Shown: positions 42,128 through 49,143, numbered from the stretch's first letter. The stretch is 53,300 bases of DNA from Dehalococcoidia bacterium (GCA_030690405.1 JAUYGU010000050.1:1-53300); one strand, 5' to 3'. Translations and numbers: made by a program. Notes: a model not told the origin generated them from the sequence alone.

Positions 42128-42901
42128 ATGGCGCGAGCGCAGGCTGTCCCACCGCCGCACAGGCTAGGCTTCCTGGCTACCCTCCGCACCGACGCCTGGT
42201 GGATAGAGCCGGTGGTGACGGCAGTCAGCCTGCTCATCTTCTTCGGCTGGCTCGGCGTCAGCGTCTTCCTGGACAGGTGGGGCTTCGAGGCCGGGCCCTA
42301 CATCTCGCCCGTCTTCGAACCCAAGCTCTTCGAAGCAAACAACAGCATCTTCATCAGCCCCGCGCTCGTCGTCCTCCTGGGCCCAATCCCCTTCCGCGCC
42401 ACCTGCTACTACTACCGCCGCGCGTACTACCGGTCGTGGTTCATGTCCCCGCCGGCCTGCGCCGTCGGTGACGCCGGCCGCACGTACAAGGGCGAGACGG
42501 CTATCCCTTTCTGGTTCAACAACCTGCACCGCTTCGCTATGTATGGCGCGCTGGTCTTCGTGCCCATTCTCTGGTGGGGCGCCATCCGCAGCTTCTACCA
42601 CGATGGAGAGATCGGCATCGGCCTCGGCTCTCTCATCCTGGTCGTCAACGCCTACCTGCTGATGATGTACACGTTCTCCTGCCACTCGCTGCGCCACTGG
42701 GTCGGCGGAGGGCTGAACTGCTTCAGCTGCTCCGCCGTGACGCGCGCCCGCAAGCGGGTGTGGGACTACGTCTCGCTGTGGAACGTGAACCACCGCCTGT
42801 TTGCCTGGTCCAGTCTGATCTGGATCGTCTTCACGGATGTCTACATCCGGCTGGTGGCGAACGGCCATATCACGGACCCGAACACCTGGAGCGGCTTCTA
42901 G
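42128..42901 (+). CDS. sdhC: Succinate dehydrogenase membrane anchor (large actinobacterial-type SdhC)
   Basis: A 257-residue membrane protein with about five hydrophobic segments, encoded directly before sdhA. It carries CYYYRRAYYRSWFMSPPACAV, followed by Y-K-G-E-T and NNLHRFAMYGALVFVPILWW, a pattern I recognise from the large single membrane subunit of actinobacterial succinate dehydrogenases. It should anchor SdhAB and bind quinone and heme; candidate heme ligands are His in NLHRF and CHSLRHW. ATG 42128 follows GGAGG. The stop TAG begins a heptad-repeat array that runs to the sdhA start. Confidence 0.8.
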   Translation: MARAQAVPPPHRLGFLATLRTDAWWIEPVVTAVSLLIFFGWLGVSVFLDRWGFEAGPYISPVFEPKLFEANNSIFISPALVVLLGPIPFRATCYYYRRAYYRSWFMSPPACAVGDAGRTYKGETAIPFWFNNLHRFAMYGALVFVPILWWGAIRSFYHDGEIGIGLGSLILVVNAYLLMMYTFSCHSLRHWVGGGLNCFSCSAVTRARKRVWDYVSLWNVNHRLFAWSSLIWIVFTDVYIRLVANGHITDPNTWSGF

Positions 42902-42936
42902 TGAACAGTGGACGGTGGGCGGTGAGCAGTGCCTGA
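42902..42936 (+). repeat. Array of GTGRACA-like heptads supplying the sdhA start codon
   Basis: Five 7-bp units follow in register: GTGAACA, GTGGACG, GTGGGCG, GTGAGCA, GTGCCTG. The last unit contains the sdhA GTG start. The same heptad family borders the four-helix-bundle gene 1.8 kb downstream. Confidence 0.75.
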
Positions 42937-44725
42937 GTACGAGACACACGAGTTCGACGTAGTCGTCATCGGGGCGGGAGGCGCCGGGCTGCGTGCTGCC
43001 ATCGAGGCCTCCGCCCAGGGGGCGCGCACCGCCCTCGTCTGCAAGTCGCTGCTCGGCAAGGCGCACACGGTGATGGCGGAGGGGGGCATCGCCGCCGCCC
43101 TGGGCCACATCTACGCGGAGGACAACTGGCAGGTCCACTTCCGCGACACGATGCGCGGCGGCAAGATGCTCAACAACTGGCGGATGGCCGAACTCCACGC
43201 CCAGGAGGCGCCCGAAAGGGTCTTCGAGCTGGAGACCTGGGGCGCCCTCTTCGACCGCACGAAGGACGGCCGCATCTCCCAGCGCCCCTTCGGCGGCCAC
43301 CGCTACGACCGCCTCGCCCACGTCGGCGACCGCACCGGCCTGGAGATGATCCGCACGCTCCAGCAGCACGCCGTGCACAAGGGGATCGAAGTGTTCATGG
43401 AGTGCACCATCTCCCGCCTCCTGAAGGACGGAGATCGTATCGCCGGCGCCCTCGGCTACTGGCGGGAGACGGGCAACCTGATCCTGTTCAAGGCGAAGGC
43501 GGTGGTGCTGGCCACCGGCGGCGTCGGCAAGGCCTTCAAGATCACCTCCAACTCTTGGGAGTACACCGGCGATGGCCACTCCCTGGCCTACTGGGCCGGC
43601 GCTGACCTCATCGACATGGAGTTCTTCCAGTTCCACCCCACGGGGATGGTCTGGCCGCCCAGCGTGCGCGGCATCCTGGTCACCGAAGGCGTGCGCGGAG
43701 ACGGCGGCACGCTCAAGAACTCCGAGGGCGAGCGGTTCATGTTCAAGTACATACCGGAGTTCTTCAAGGCAGAGACCGCGGACACGGAGGAAGAGGCGGA
43801 TCGCTGGTTCCAGGACAAGCTGAACAACCGCCGCACGCCCGACCTCCTGCCCCGCGACGAGGTGGCGCGGGCGATCAACACCGAGACCAAGGCCGGACGC
43901 GGTAGCCCGCACGGCGGCGTCTACCTCGACATCGCTTCGCGGCAGCCGGCAGACTACATCAAGCGGCGGCTGCCGAGCATGTACCACCAGTTCAAGAAGC
44001 TGGCCGATGTTGACATAACGACGACACCCATGGAGGTCGGCCCGACGGCGCACTACATGATGGGGGGCGTCAGGGTCGATGCTGACACGGCTGCCTCCAC
44101 CGTCCGCGGCCTGTTCGCCGCCGGCGAGTGCGCGGGCGGTATGCACGGCGCCAACCGCCTGGGCGGCAACTCGCTGTCCGACCTCGTGGTGTTCGGCCGC
44201 AGGGCCGGCCTGGGGGCGGCGGAGTACGTGAAGGGGCTCTCGGCCGCGCCCGCCGTGAACCCGGCCGAGGCAGACGGGTACGCGGCGGAGATGATGGCGC
44301 ACTTCGAGCGTAGCGGTGGGGAGAACCCGTACCAGGTGCAGCAGGAGCTCCAGGATACGATGCAGAGCCTCGTGGGCATCATCCGCACGCAGTCGGAGCT
44401 GGAGGAGGCGGTGGAGAAGGTCCAGGCGTACAAGGAGCGGGCGAAGCGGACGGGGGTGGAGGGGAATCGCCAGTATAACCCGGGCTGGCACCTGGCGATG
44501 GACCTGCGCTCACTGCTCACCGTGTCCGAAGCGATGGCCCGGGCGGCGCTGGAGCGCAAGGAGAGCCGCGGCGCCCACACCAGGGACGACTACCCGACCA
44601 CGAGCGCCGACTTCGGCGGCGTGAACGTCGTCATCCGCCGGGGCCCGGACGGCGCGCCGCAGGTCTCCCAGGAGCCGCTGCCCCAGATGCCGGCGGAGCT
44701 GAAGTCGCTGTTCGAGGAGAAGTGA
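42929..44725 (+). CDS. sdhA: Succinate dehydrogenase flavoprotein subunit
   Basis: SdhA oxidises succinate to fumarate at a covalently bound FAD on the cytoplasmic side. The 598 residues show the dinucleotide fold GAGGAG (15-20), the FAD-attachment histidine in KAHTVMAEGG (His46), HRYDRLAHVGDRTG, FFQFHPTGM, the active-site GILVTEGVRGDGG, HYMMGGVRVD, and GANRLGGNSLSDLVVFGRRAG. The only start that keeps the N-terminus is the GTG at 42929, since a stop precedes it in frame; this codon lies within the heptad array. The stop overlaps the GTG of the inserted four-helix-bundle gene. Confidence 0.97.
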   Translation: MPEYETHEFDVVVIGAGGAGLRAAIEASAQGARTALVCKSLLGKAHTVMAEGGIAAALGHIYAEDNWQVHFRDTMRGGKMLNNWRMAELHAQEAPERVFELETWGALFDRTKDGRISQRPFGGHRYDRLAHVGDRTGLEMIRTLQQHAVHKGIEVFMECTISRLLKDGDRIAGALGYWRETGNLILFKAKAVVLATGGVGKAFKITSNSWEYTGDGHSLAYWAGADLIDMEFFQFHPTGMVWPPSVRGILVTEGVRGDGGTLKNSEGERFMFKYIPEFFKAETADTEEEADRWFQDKLNNRRTPDLLPRDEVARAINTETKAGRGSPHGGVYLDIASRQPADYIKRRLPSMYHQFKKLADVDITTTPMEVGPTAHYMMGGVRVDADTAASTVRGLFAAGECAGGMHGANRLGGNSLSDLVVFGRRAGLGAAEYVKGLSAAPAVNPAEADGYAAEMMAHFERSGGENPYQVQQELQDTMQSLVGIIRTQSELEEAVEKVQAYKERAKRTGVEGNRQYNPGWHLAMDLRSLLTVSEAMARAALERKESRGAHTRDDYPTTSADFGGVNVVIRRGPDGAPQVSQEPLPQMPAELKSLFEEK

Positions 44726-45150
44726 CTGGAATAGTGGACAGTGAACAGTTGACAGTGGATAGAGCTGTCGGAGTCACCAAGGTTCGGTCTCATCGCGATC
44801 TACTCGTGTGGCAGAAGGCGATGGACCTGGTTGATATGGTCTACGACCTGGCTGAACATTTCCCGGCTAGGGAGGGCTTTGGGCTGACCAGTCAGATAAC
44901 GCGGGCCGCGGTGTCCGTACCCGCGAACATCGCGGAAGGGCAAGCGCGGTCCACGGCGAAGGACTTCGCGAACTTCCTCGCGATAGCCAGGGGCTCTTTG
45001 ATGGAGACGGAAACTCTGCTTACGGTGGCGGTTCGAAGGGGGTACGTTCCGGAGACCGCCGCCGGTTCGACGTACTCGCTCATCACTGAGGTCAGCAAAA
45101 TGCTGACTTCGCTCAGGCGCCAGATCGCAGCGAAAGGGCGGAGAGCGTGA
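44722..45150 (+). CDS. Four-helix-bundle protein (23S rRNA intervening-sequence / S23 family)
   Basis: A 142-residue protein of the four-helix-bundle family first seen inside 23S rRNA intervening sequences. The core SHRDLLVWQKAMDLVDMVYDLAEHFP, FGLTSQITRAAVSVPANIAEGQAR, FANFLAIARGSLMETETLL and SKMLTSLRRQI matches the family from about residue 24 onward. The first 14-20 residues are encoded by the left heptad array, so a later start (TTG 44749 or GTG 44755) is also possible. The GTG at 44722 overlaps the sdhA stop. It separates sdhA from sdhB and is bounded by inverted heptad arrays, the mark of an inserted element. Its biochemical role is unknown. Confidence 0.85.
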   Translation: MTGIVDSEQLTVDRAVGVTKVRSHRDLLVWQKAMDLVDMVYDLAEHFPAREGFGLTSQITRAAVSVPANIAEGQARSTAKDFANFLAIARGSLMETETLLTVAVRRGYVPETAAGSTYSLITEVSKMLTSLRRQIAAKGRRA

Positions 45151-45184
45151 CGCCGCTGTTCACTGTCCACTATCAACTGTCCAC
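44731..45184. mobile_element. Candidate element: four-helix-bundle gene between inverted heptad arrays
   Basis: Left array 44734-44761 reads GTGGACA, GTGAACA, GTTGACA, GTGGATA. Right array, read on the minus strand from 45184 to 45157, reads GTGGACA, GTTGATA, GTGGACA, GTGAACA. Within these, 44731-44748 and 45156-45173 form a perfect 18-bp inverted repeat. The segment encloses only the four-helix-bundle gene and interrupts sdhA-sdhB. No transposase is encoded, so any movement would need outside help; 'mobile' is an inference. Confidence 0.6.
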
Positions 45185-45202
45185 TAGGGGGGAGGTGCCC
45201 TG

Positions 45203-45943
45203 GTGGCGGAGGTAACGATGCGCGTGTTCCGCGGCGACGCCTCCGGCGGCTCCTTCGTCGATTACGTGGTCGACGTGGAGGAGGGCCAGGTCGTTCTCGA
45301 CGTGATCCACCGCATCCAGGCCACCCAGGCGAACGACCTCGCTGTCCGCTGGAACTGCAAGGCGGGCAAGTGCGGCTCCTGCAGCGCCGAGGTCGATGGC
45401 AAGCCCTGCCTCATGTGCATGACCCGCATGAACGCCTTCGAGCCCGGAAAGCCCATCAGCGTCGCCCCCATCAAGGCGTTCCCCCTCATCAAGGACCTGG
45501 TGACGGACGTCTCTTTCAACTTCGAGGTCGCCAAGAAGATCCCGGCCTTCCAGGGGCCGCCGCAGCCGGAGGGCGGCCACCGCATCCAGCAGATGGACGT
45601 CGACCGCGGGCAGGAGTTCCGCAAGTGCATCGAGTGCTTCCTCTGCCAGAACGTCTGCCACGTGATCCGCGATCACCCGGAGAACAAGGCGGACTTCTTC
45701 GGCCCGCGCTGCCTGGTGCGGCTGGCGGTGCTGGAGATGCACCCGCTGGACTCCGTCGACCGCACGGAGCTGATCCGAAAGGCGGCGGGCATCGGCTACT
45801 GCAACATCACGAAGTGTTGCACGGAGGTCTGTCCGGAGGACATCCACATCACGGACAACGCCATCATCCCGCTGAAGGAGCGCGTCGCCGACCGCTACTA
45901 CGACCCGGTCCGCTGGGTCCTGCGCAAGATCAGCGGTAAGTAG
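45203..45943 (+). CDS. sdhB: Succinate dehydrogenase iron-sulfur subunit
   Basis: SdhB passes electrons from FAD to quinone through three clusters. The 246 residues have the [2Fe-2S] cysteines 52, 57, 60 and 72 (CKAGKCGSC...C), the [4Fe-4S] set C142-x2-C145-x2-C148-x3-C152, and the third set around C200, C205/206 and C210-P. FFGPRCLVRLAVLEMHPLDSVDR resembles actinobacterial SdhB, in line with the SdhC type. GTG 45203 follows GGGGAGG. It lies 18 bases after the right heptad array, so transcription from the sdh promoter must pass through the inserted gene. It converges with fumB eight bases away. Confidence 0.95.
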   Translation: MAEVTMRVFRGDASGGSFVDYVVDVEEGQVVLDVIHRIQATQANDLAVRWNCKAGKCGSCSAEVDGKPCLMCMTRMNAFEPGKPISVAPIKAFPLIKDLVTDVSFNFEVAKKIPAFQGPPQPEGGHRIQQMDVDRGQEFRKCIECFLCQNVCHVIRDHPENKADFFGPRCLVRLAVLEMHPLDSVDRTELIRKAAGIGYCNITKCCTEVCPEDIHITDNAIIPLKERVADRYYDPVRWVLRKISGK

Positions 45944-45951
45944 CCGCGGTC

Positions 45952-46521
45952 CTAGCCCCCCAGCACGTCAGCGCGCCGCCAGCGCGCCTTCCCCTGCTCC
46001 AGCAGGTCGCCGCCGTGGATGTCGTTGCAGACGACGACCGGGAACTCCACCACCTCCAGCCGGCGCATCGCCTCCGTGCCCAGGTCCTCGTAGGCGACGA
46101 CCTCCACGCGCTTGATGCGCTTCGAGAGGAGGGCGCCGGCGCCGCCCACGGCCAGGAAGTAGACCGCGCGGTGCTTCTGCAGCGCCTCTCGCACCTGCGG
46201 CCCGCGACCGCCCTTGCCGATGATCCCGCGCAGTCCGGCTTCAAGCAGCGGCACGGTGTACGGGTCCATCCGGATCGCCGTCGTCGGCCCGGCGGAGCCG
46301 ATCACCTCGCCCGGCTTGGCCGGCGTCGGGCCGACGTAGTAGATGACCTGGCCGCGGATGTCGACGGGGAGCGGCTCACCCTTGGATAGCGCCTCCACCA
46401 TGCGGCGGTGGGCGGCGTCGCGGGCCGTGTAGAGGCCGCCGGTCAGCAGCACGCTGTCGCCGGCGCGAAGCCGCTCCGCGTCGGCGTCGGAGAGCGGCAG
46501 CTGCAGGCGGTGCTCGGCCAC
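45952..46521 (-). CDS. fumB: Fumarate hydratase class I, beta (C-terminal) subunit
   Basis: The smaller subunit of a two-part iron-sulfur hydro-lyase that interconverts fumarate and malate (TtdB/FumB-like). The 189 residues include GDSVLLTGGLYTARDAAHRRM, YYVGPTPAKPGEVIGSAGPTTAIRMDPY, GKGGRGPQVREAL, FLAVGGAGALL and the closing VEFPVVVCNDIHGGDLL, all typical. GTG 46521 follows GGGGGAG. The alpha subunit gene is upstream, separated by two small ORFs. Specificity for fumarate over tartrate is inferred from the TCA-cycle neighbours; the symbol names the two-subunit enzyme, not E. coli FumB. Confidence 0.9.
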   Translation of the reverse strand: MAEHRLQLPLSDADAERLRAGDSVLLTGGLYTARDAAHRRMVEALSKGEPLPVDIRGQVIYYVGPTPAKPGEVIGSAGPTTAIRMDPYTVPLLEAGLRGIIGKGGRGPQVREALQKHRAVYFLAVGGAGALLSKRIKRVEVVAYEDLGTEAMRRLEVVEFPVVVCNDIHGGDLLEQGKARWRRADVLGG

Positions 46522-46522
46522 G

Positions 46523-46828
46523 CTATGCTCCCCCCGCGCCGCCGCGGCTGACCCGAAGGAGGACGCCGTCCGCCTGCTGTACCTGCTCGAAGGTGAAGAA
46601 TGGGCAGCAGCGCGACTCCTCGTCCACGAAGGCCGATACCTCGCGCCAAAGCGTCACCGGGTCGCCGCGGAACACGAACTCGTTGCCGCCGGGAGTTTGT
46701 CGCTGCTCGGCCAGCGCCGCGAACAGCCGGTCCGTGTCAGTCTGCCGGCGCTGACCTTCTTCGCGCTCCAGCCGGCAGGCCGGGTCGGCGGCGGGCTCGC
46801 TGGCGGGGACGAGGCGATGGCGGTTCAT
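46523..46828 (-). CDS. Small uncharacterised protein with CCPFF motif
   Basis: A 101-residue protein I do not assign to a function. From the ATG at 46826-46828, preceded by AAGGAGG, it is charged and helical (residues 18-46), then FRGDPVTLWREVSAFVDEESRCCPFFTFEQVQ with vicinal cysteines 74-75. Short proteins with a similar E-x-x-CCPFF-x-F stretch occur in other high-GC bacteria, from memory; the cysteines could bind metal. It ends one base before fumB starts, so it is co-translated with the fumarase genes. The ribosome binding site and start lie in one copy of a 34-bp duplicated segment. Confidence 0.6.
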   Translation of the reverse strand: MNRHRLVPASEPAADPACRLEREEGQRRQTDTDRLFAALAEQRQTPGGNEFVFRGDPVTLWREVSAFVDEESRCCPFFTFEQVQQADGVLLRVSRGGAGGA

Positions 46829-46938
46829 AGCACCGCCTCCTTGAGCCGCGCCGAGTGGGTGAAGCTGCACCGCCGAATGAATTCGGCGGCATGTGGGTTT
46901 GGCGGGCCCCATGTAGCGGGTTCGCGTTCCGGCCTCAT
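46825..46938 (-). CDS. Possible 37-codon coupled ORF created by duplication
   Basis: From the ATG at 46936-46938, which overlaps the fumA stop as ATGA and has AAGGAGG upstream, a 37-codon frame runs MRPEREPATWGPPNPHAAEF... and ends with HSARLKEAVL, the same ten residues that end FumA. Its stop overlaps the next gene's ATG. It includes the REP-like hairpin as coding sequence. Translation is plausible by coupling, but a function is doubtful; it may only keep ribosomes moving across the insertion. Confidence 0.4.
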   Translation of the reverse strand: MRPEREPATWGPPNPHAAEFIRRCSFTHSARLKEAVL

Positions 46939-46968
46939 AGCACCGCCTCCTTGAGCCGCGCCGAGTGG
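46825..46968. repeat. 34-bp direct repeat flanking a 76-bp spacer with a REP-like hairpin
   Basis: 46825-46858 and 46935-46968 are identical over 34 bases. Each copy holds, on the minus strand, the end of a HSARLKEAVL-coding sequence, an AAGGAGG ribosome binding site and ATGA. The spacer contains CCGCCGAA (46870-46877) pairing with TTCGGCGG (46882-46889) around a TGAA loop. Confidence 0.9.
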
Positions 46969-47780
46969 CACTGCAGGTTCACGGCCACCGGCAGCGCGGT
47001 GATGTGCGTCGGGTACGTCTCGATCTGCACGGCGAGGGCGGTGACCCGCCCGCCGACGGCCTGCGGGCCAAGCCCCAGCGCGTTCACCTTCTCCAGCAGC
47101 TCCGCCTCGAACTCCGCCGTCTCGGCGTCCGCGCTCGGCTCGCCCACCCGGCGGGTGATCGCCCGCTTCGCCAGGTACATCGAGTGCTCCGCCGTGCCGC
47201 CAATGCCGACGCCGACGATTACCGGCGGGCAGGGGTTGCCGCCGGACTCTTCGACGGTCTTGAGCACGAAGTCGGTGATCGCGGGTTTGCCGGCCCCCGG
47301 CAGGAACATCGTGAAGCGCGACATGTTCTCGCCGCCGCCGCCCTTCGGCATCACCTTGATGCGGAGCGCGTCGCCGGGGACGATCTCCGTGTGCACCACC
47401 GGCGGCGTGTTGTTCTTCGTGTTCGTGCGGGCGGAGAACGGCCGCTCTACGATCGAAGCCCGCAGAAGGCCCTCGGTGTAGCCGGCGCCCACGCCCTCGG
47501 TCAGGGCGTCGATGAGCGACCCACCGGCGATGTGCACGTCCTGCCCGATTTCGAGGAAGATCACGGTGGTGCCGGTGTCCTGGCACAGGGGCAGCCGCTC
47601 TCGTGCGGCGAGGTCCGCGTTCTCGAGTATCTGGTCCAGGACGATGACGCCCAGCTCCGACTCCTCGGCCGCGCGGGCGCCCTTCAGCGCCTGAAGCACG
47701 TCATCCGGGAGGAGCGTGGCGGCGTCGATGCAGAGCTGCCGCACGGTGGCGCGTATCTGGTCTACGTGGACCTCACGCAT
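46935..47780 (-). CDS. fumA: Fumarate hydratase class I, alpha (N-terminal) subunit
   Basis: The larger subunit of the two-part [4Fe-4S] fumarase. The 281 residues show LPLCQDTGTT (Cys66), FSARTNTKNNTPPVVHTEIVPGD, KGGGGENMSR, GGNPCPPVIVGVGIGG (Cys184) and NLQCHSAR (Cys271), giving the three cluster cysteines. TATCAT (complement of 47790-47795) ends nine bases before the ATG and there is no ribosome binding site, so it probably has its own leaderless promoter. The last 34 bases are duplicated downstream. The symbol denotes the class I alpha subunit. Confidence 0.92.
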   Translation of the reverse strand: MREVHVDQIRATVRQLCIDAATLLPDDVLQALKGARAAEESELGVIVLDQILENADLAARERLPLCQDTGTTVIFLEIGQDVHIAGGSLIDALTEGVGAGYTEGLLRASIVERPFSARTNTKNNTPPVVHTEIVPGDALRIKVMPKGGGGENMSRFTMFLPGAGKPAITDFVLKTVEESGGNPCPPVIVGVGIGGTAEHSMYLAKRAITRRVGEPSADAETAEFEAELLEKVNALGLGPQAVGGRVTALAVQIETYPTHITALPVAVNLQCHSARLKEAVL

Positions 47781-47789
47781 GGCGGTTCA

Positions 47790-47795
47790 ATGATA
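47790..47795 (-). promoter_or_regulatory. -10 box of fumA, near-leaderless spacing
   Basis: TATCAT on the minus strand (complement of 47790-47795) ends nine bases upstream of the fumA ATG, with no Shine-Dalgarno sequence between. It lies in the 66-base gap after a small membrane-protein gene, so the fumarase genes may be transcribed both from here and from the upstream TCA operon. Confidence 0.5.
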
Positions 47796-47846
47796 GCAGA
47801 CGCGGCGGGCGGCGCCCTCCCAATCGCTGCGTCCCGGCGTCGTCGG

Positions 47847-48104
47847 TTAGTCCAGCACCTCGACCGCCGTGGCCGTGAGAAATGCGACGCCGGCCATGAT
47901 GGCTAGAGACCCCGTCACCACGGCGTAGGCACGGTCGAATCGCTGGGGCCACAGGCGCACCCTGCCGCCGAGCAAGCGGAAAAAGAGTGGCCAGCGCCTG
48001 GACCAAGCCAGGTGGTCTTGGAGGAGTGTGTCTCCCCACATGAACTGAAATAAGCCGCCGACAAGCCCGAGCAGACCCAGCAATAAGCCAACGGGAACGG
48101 ACAT
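47847..48104 (-). CDS. Small two-helix membrane protein, unknown function
   Basis: An 85-residue protein with two hydrophobic segments (about 3-23 and 60-82) separated by a basic, tryptophan-rich loop (HLAWSRRWPLFFRLLGGRVRLWPQRF). ATG 48102-48104 follows AGGACGGAG. The frame continues 66 bases upstream into a dispersed repeat, which I exclude. It lies between mdh and fumA in the TCA gene row. I recognise no family; a role as a membrane accessory protein is only a guess from position. Confidence 0.55.
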   Translation of the reverse strand: MSVPVGLLLGLLGLVGGLFQFMWGDTLLQDHLAWSRRWPLFFRLLGGRVRLWPQRFDRAYAVVTGSLAIMAGVAFLTATAVEVLD

Positions 48105-48116
48105 TTCGCGCTCCGT

Positions 48117-48183
48117 CCTTTGACAGGCTCGCCATGGCCCTTCGGCAGGCTCAGGACGACCCTTCGACAAGCTCAGAGTGACC
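48117..48183. repeat. Three degenerate copies of a CCCTTCGACAAGCTCAG-type dispersed repeat
   Basis: Units begin at 48117 (CCTTTGACAGGCTCGCC), 48138 (CCCTTCGGCAGGCTCAGGAC) and 48160 (CCCTTCGACAAGCTCAGAGT). This sequence type is a familiar dispersed intergenic repeat in many bacterial genomes. It fills the gap after mdh. Confidence 0.75.
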
Positions 48184-48190
48184 GGGGCGC

Positions 48191-49126
48191 CTACGCTTTC
48201 GTCTCGATCAGCCCCACCAGCTCCTTGACGGCGGCCGCCGCCTTGTGCAGCCCCTCGGCCTCGTCGTCCGAGAGCGGCGTCTCCAGCACCTGCTCGATGC
48301 CGCCGGCGCCCAGCTTGACCGGCACACCGACGAAGGCGTCCTCGATGCCGTACTCGCCCTGCAGGTAGGCGCAGCAGGGGAGGATGCGCTTCTTGTCGAG
48401 GAGGATGCTCTCCACCATCTCCACCGTCGCCGCGGCGGGGGCGTAGAACGCCGAGCCGGTCTTCAGGAGGGCGACGATCTCGGCGCCGCCGTTGCGCGCC
48501 CGCTGGACGACCGCCTCGACGCGCTCCTTCGGCAGGAGCGTGCTCAACGGTATGCCGCCCACCATCGCGTTGCTAACGATCGGCACCATCGTCGCCTCCG
48601 TGTGGCCGCCGTAGACGAAGGCGTGCACGTCCTGGATGGAGGCGCCGGTCTCCCAGGCGATGAACGTGCGGTAGCGCGAGGAGTCGAGCATACCGCCCTG
48701 GCCGACGACGCGGCTCTTCGGCAGCTTCGTCGCGTCCAGGGTGACGTGGCACATCGCGTCCATCGGGTTCGCGAAGATGATCAGCGTCGCGTCCGGCGAG
48801 TGCTTGACGGCGTTGCCCGCCACCTCGCGGACGATCCCCGCGTTGATGTTGAGCAGCTCCTCGCGGGTCATGCCGGGCTTGCGGGGGACACCGGAGGTGA
48901 TGACGACGACCTCCGAGCCGGCGGTGTCCTTCCAGTCGTTGCTGCCGGTGACGCGGCCGTTGAAGCCGGCGACGGCGGCGGACTGGGCGAGGTCGAGGGC
49001 CTTCCCCTGGGGGAGCCCTTCGATGATGTCCTGCAGGACGACGTCTATGTAGCCGGTTTCTGCCAGGCGCTGGGCCATGGTGCCGCCGGTCATGCCGGCG
49101 CCGACGACGGTGACTTTACGGCGCAT
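48191..49126 (-). CDS. mdh: Malate dehydrogenase (LDH-like type)
   Basis: NAD-dependent malate/oxaloacetate dehydrogenase of the LDH-like group. The 311 residues align from memory with the Chloroflexus enzyme: GAGMTG (9-14), GLPQGKALDLAQSAAVAGF, the specificity loop GVPRKPGMTREELL (79-92, arginine 82), VVGQGGMLDSSRYRTFIA and GAGGIEQVLE. The catalytic histidine (175) is kept, but its surroundings read GGHTEATMVP instead of the usual GGHGDxMVP, a one-residue change in loop length. AGGAGG precedes the ATG. It is 17 bases after icd. Confidence 0.93.
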   Translation of the reverse strand: MRRKVTVVGAGMTGGTMAQRLAETGYIDVVLQDIIEGLPQGKALDLAQSAAVAGFNGRVTGSNDWKDTAGSEVVVITSGVPRKPGMTREELLNINAGIVREVAGNAVKHSPDATLIIFANPMDAMCHVTLDATKLPKSRVVGQGGMLDSSRYRTFIAWETGASIQDVHAFVYGGHTEATMVPIVSNAMVGGIPLSTLLPKERVEAVVQRARNGGAEIVALLKTGSAFYAPAAATVEMVESILLDKKRILPCCAYLQGEYGIEDAFVGVPVKLGAGGIEQVLETPLSDDEAEGLHKAAAAVKELVGLIETKA

Positions 49127-49143
49127 TTCGGACCTCCTGGTTC

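Noticed and set aside
42164..44491. A 775-codon open frame on the minus strand opposite sdhC and sdhA
   Set aside because: It mirrors the codon structure of well-supported genes, has no motif and no ribosome binding site context of interest.
44731..45184. Heptad arrays considered as a CRISPR array
   Set aside because: The units are 7 bp and directly adjacent with no unique spacers, and no cas gene is present.
46939..47586. Long frame upstream of the HSARLKEAVL mini-ORF
   Set aside because: It is the shifted frame of fumA and rich in Arg/Gly/His; only the final 37 codons after the ATGA junction are plausible.
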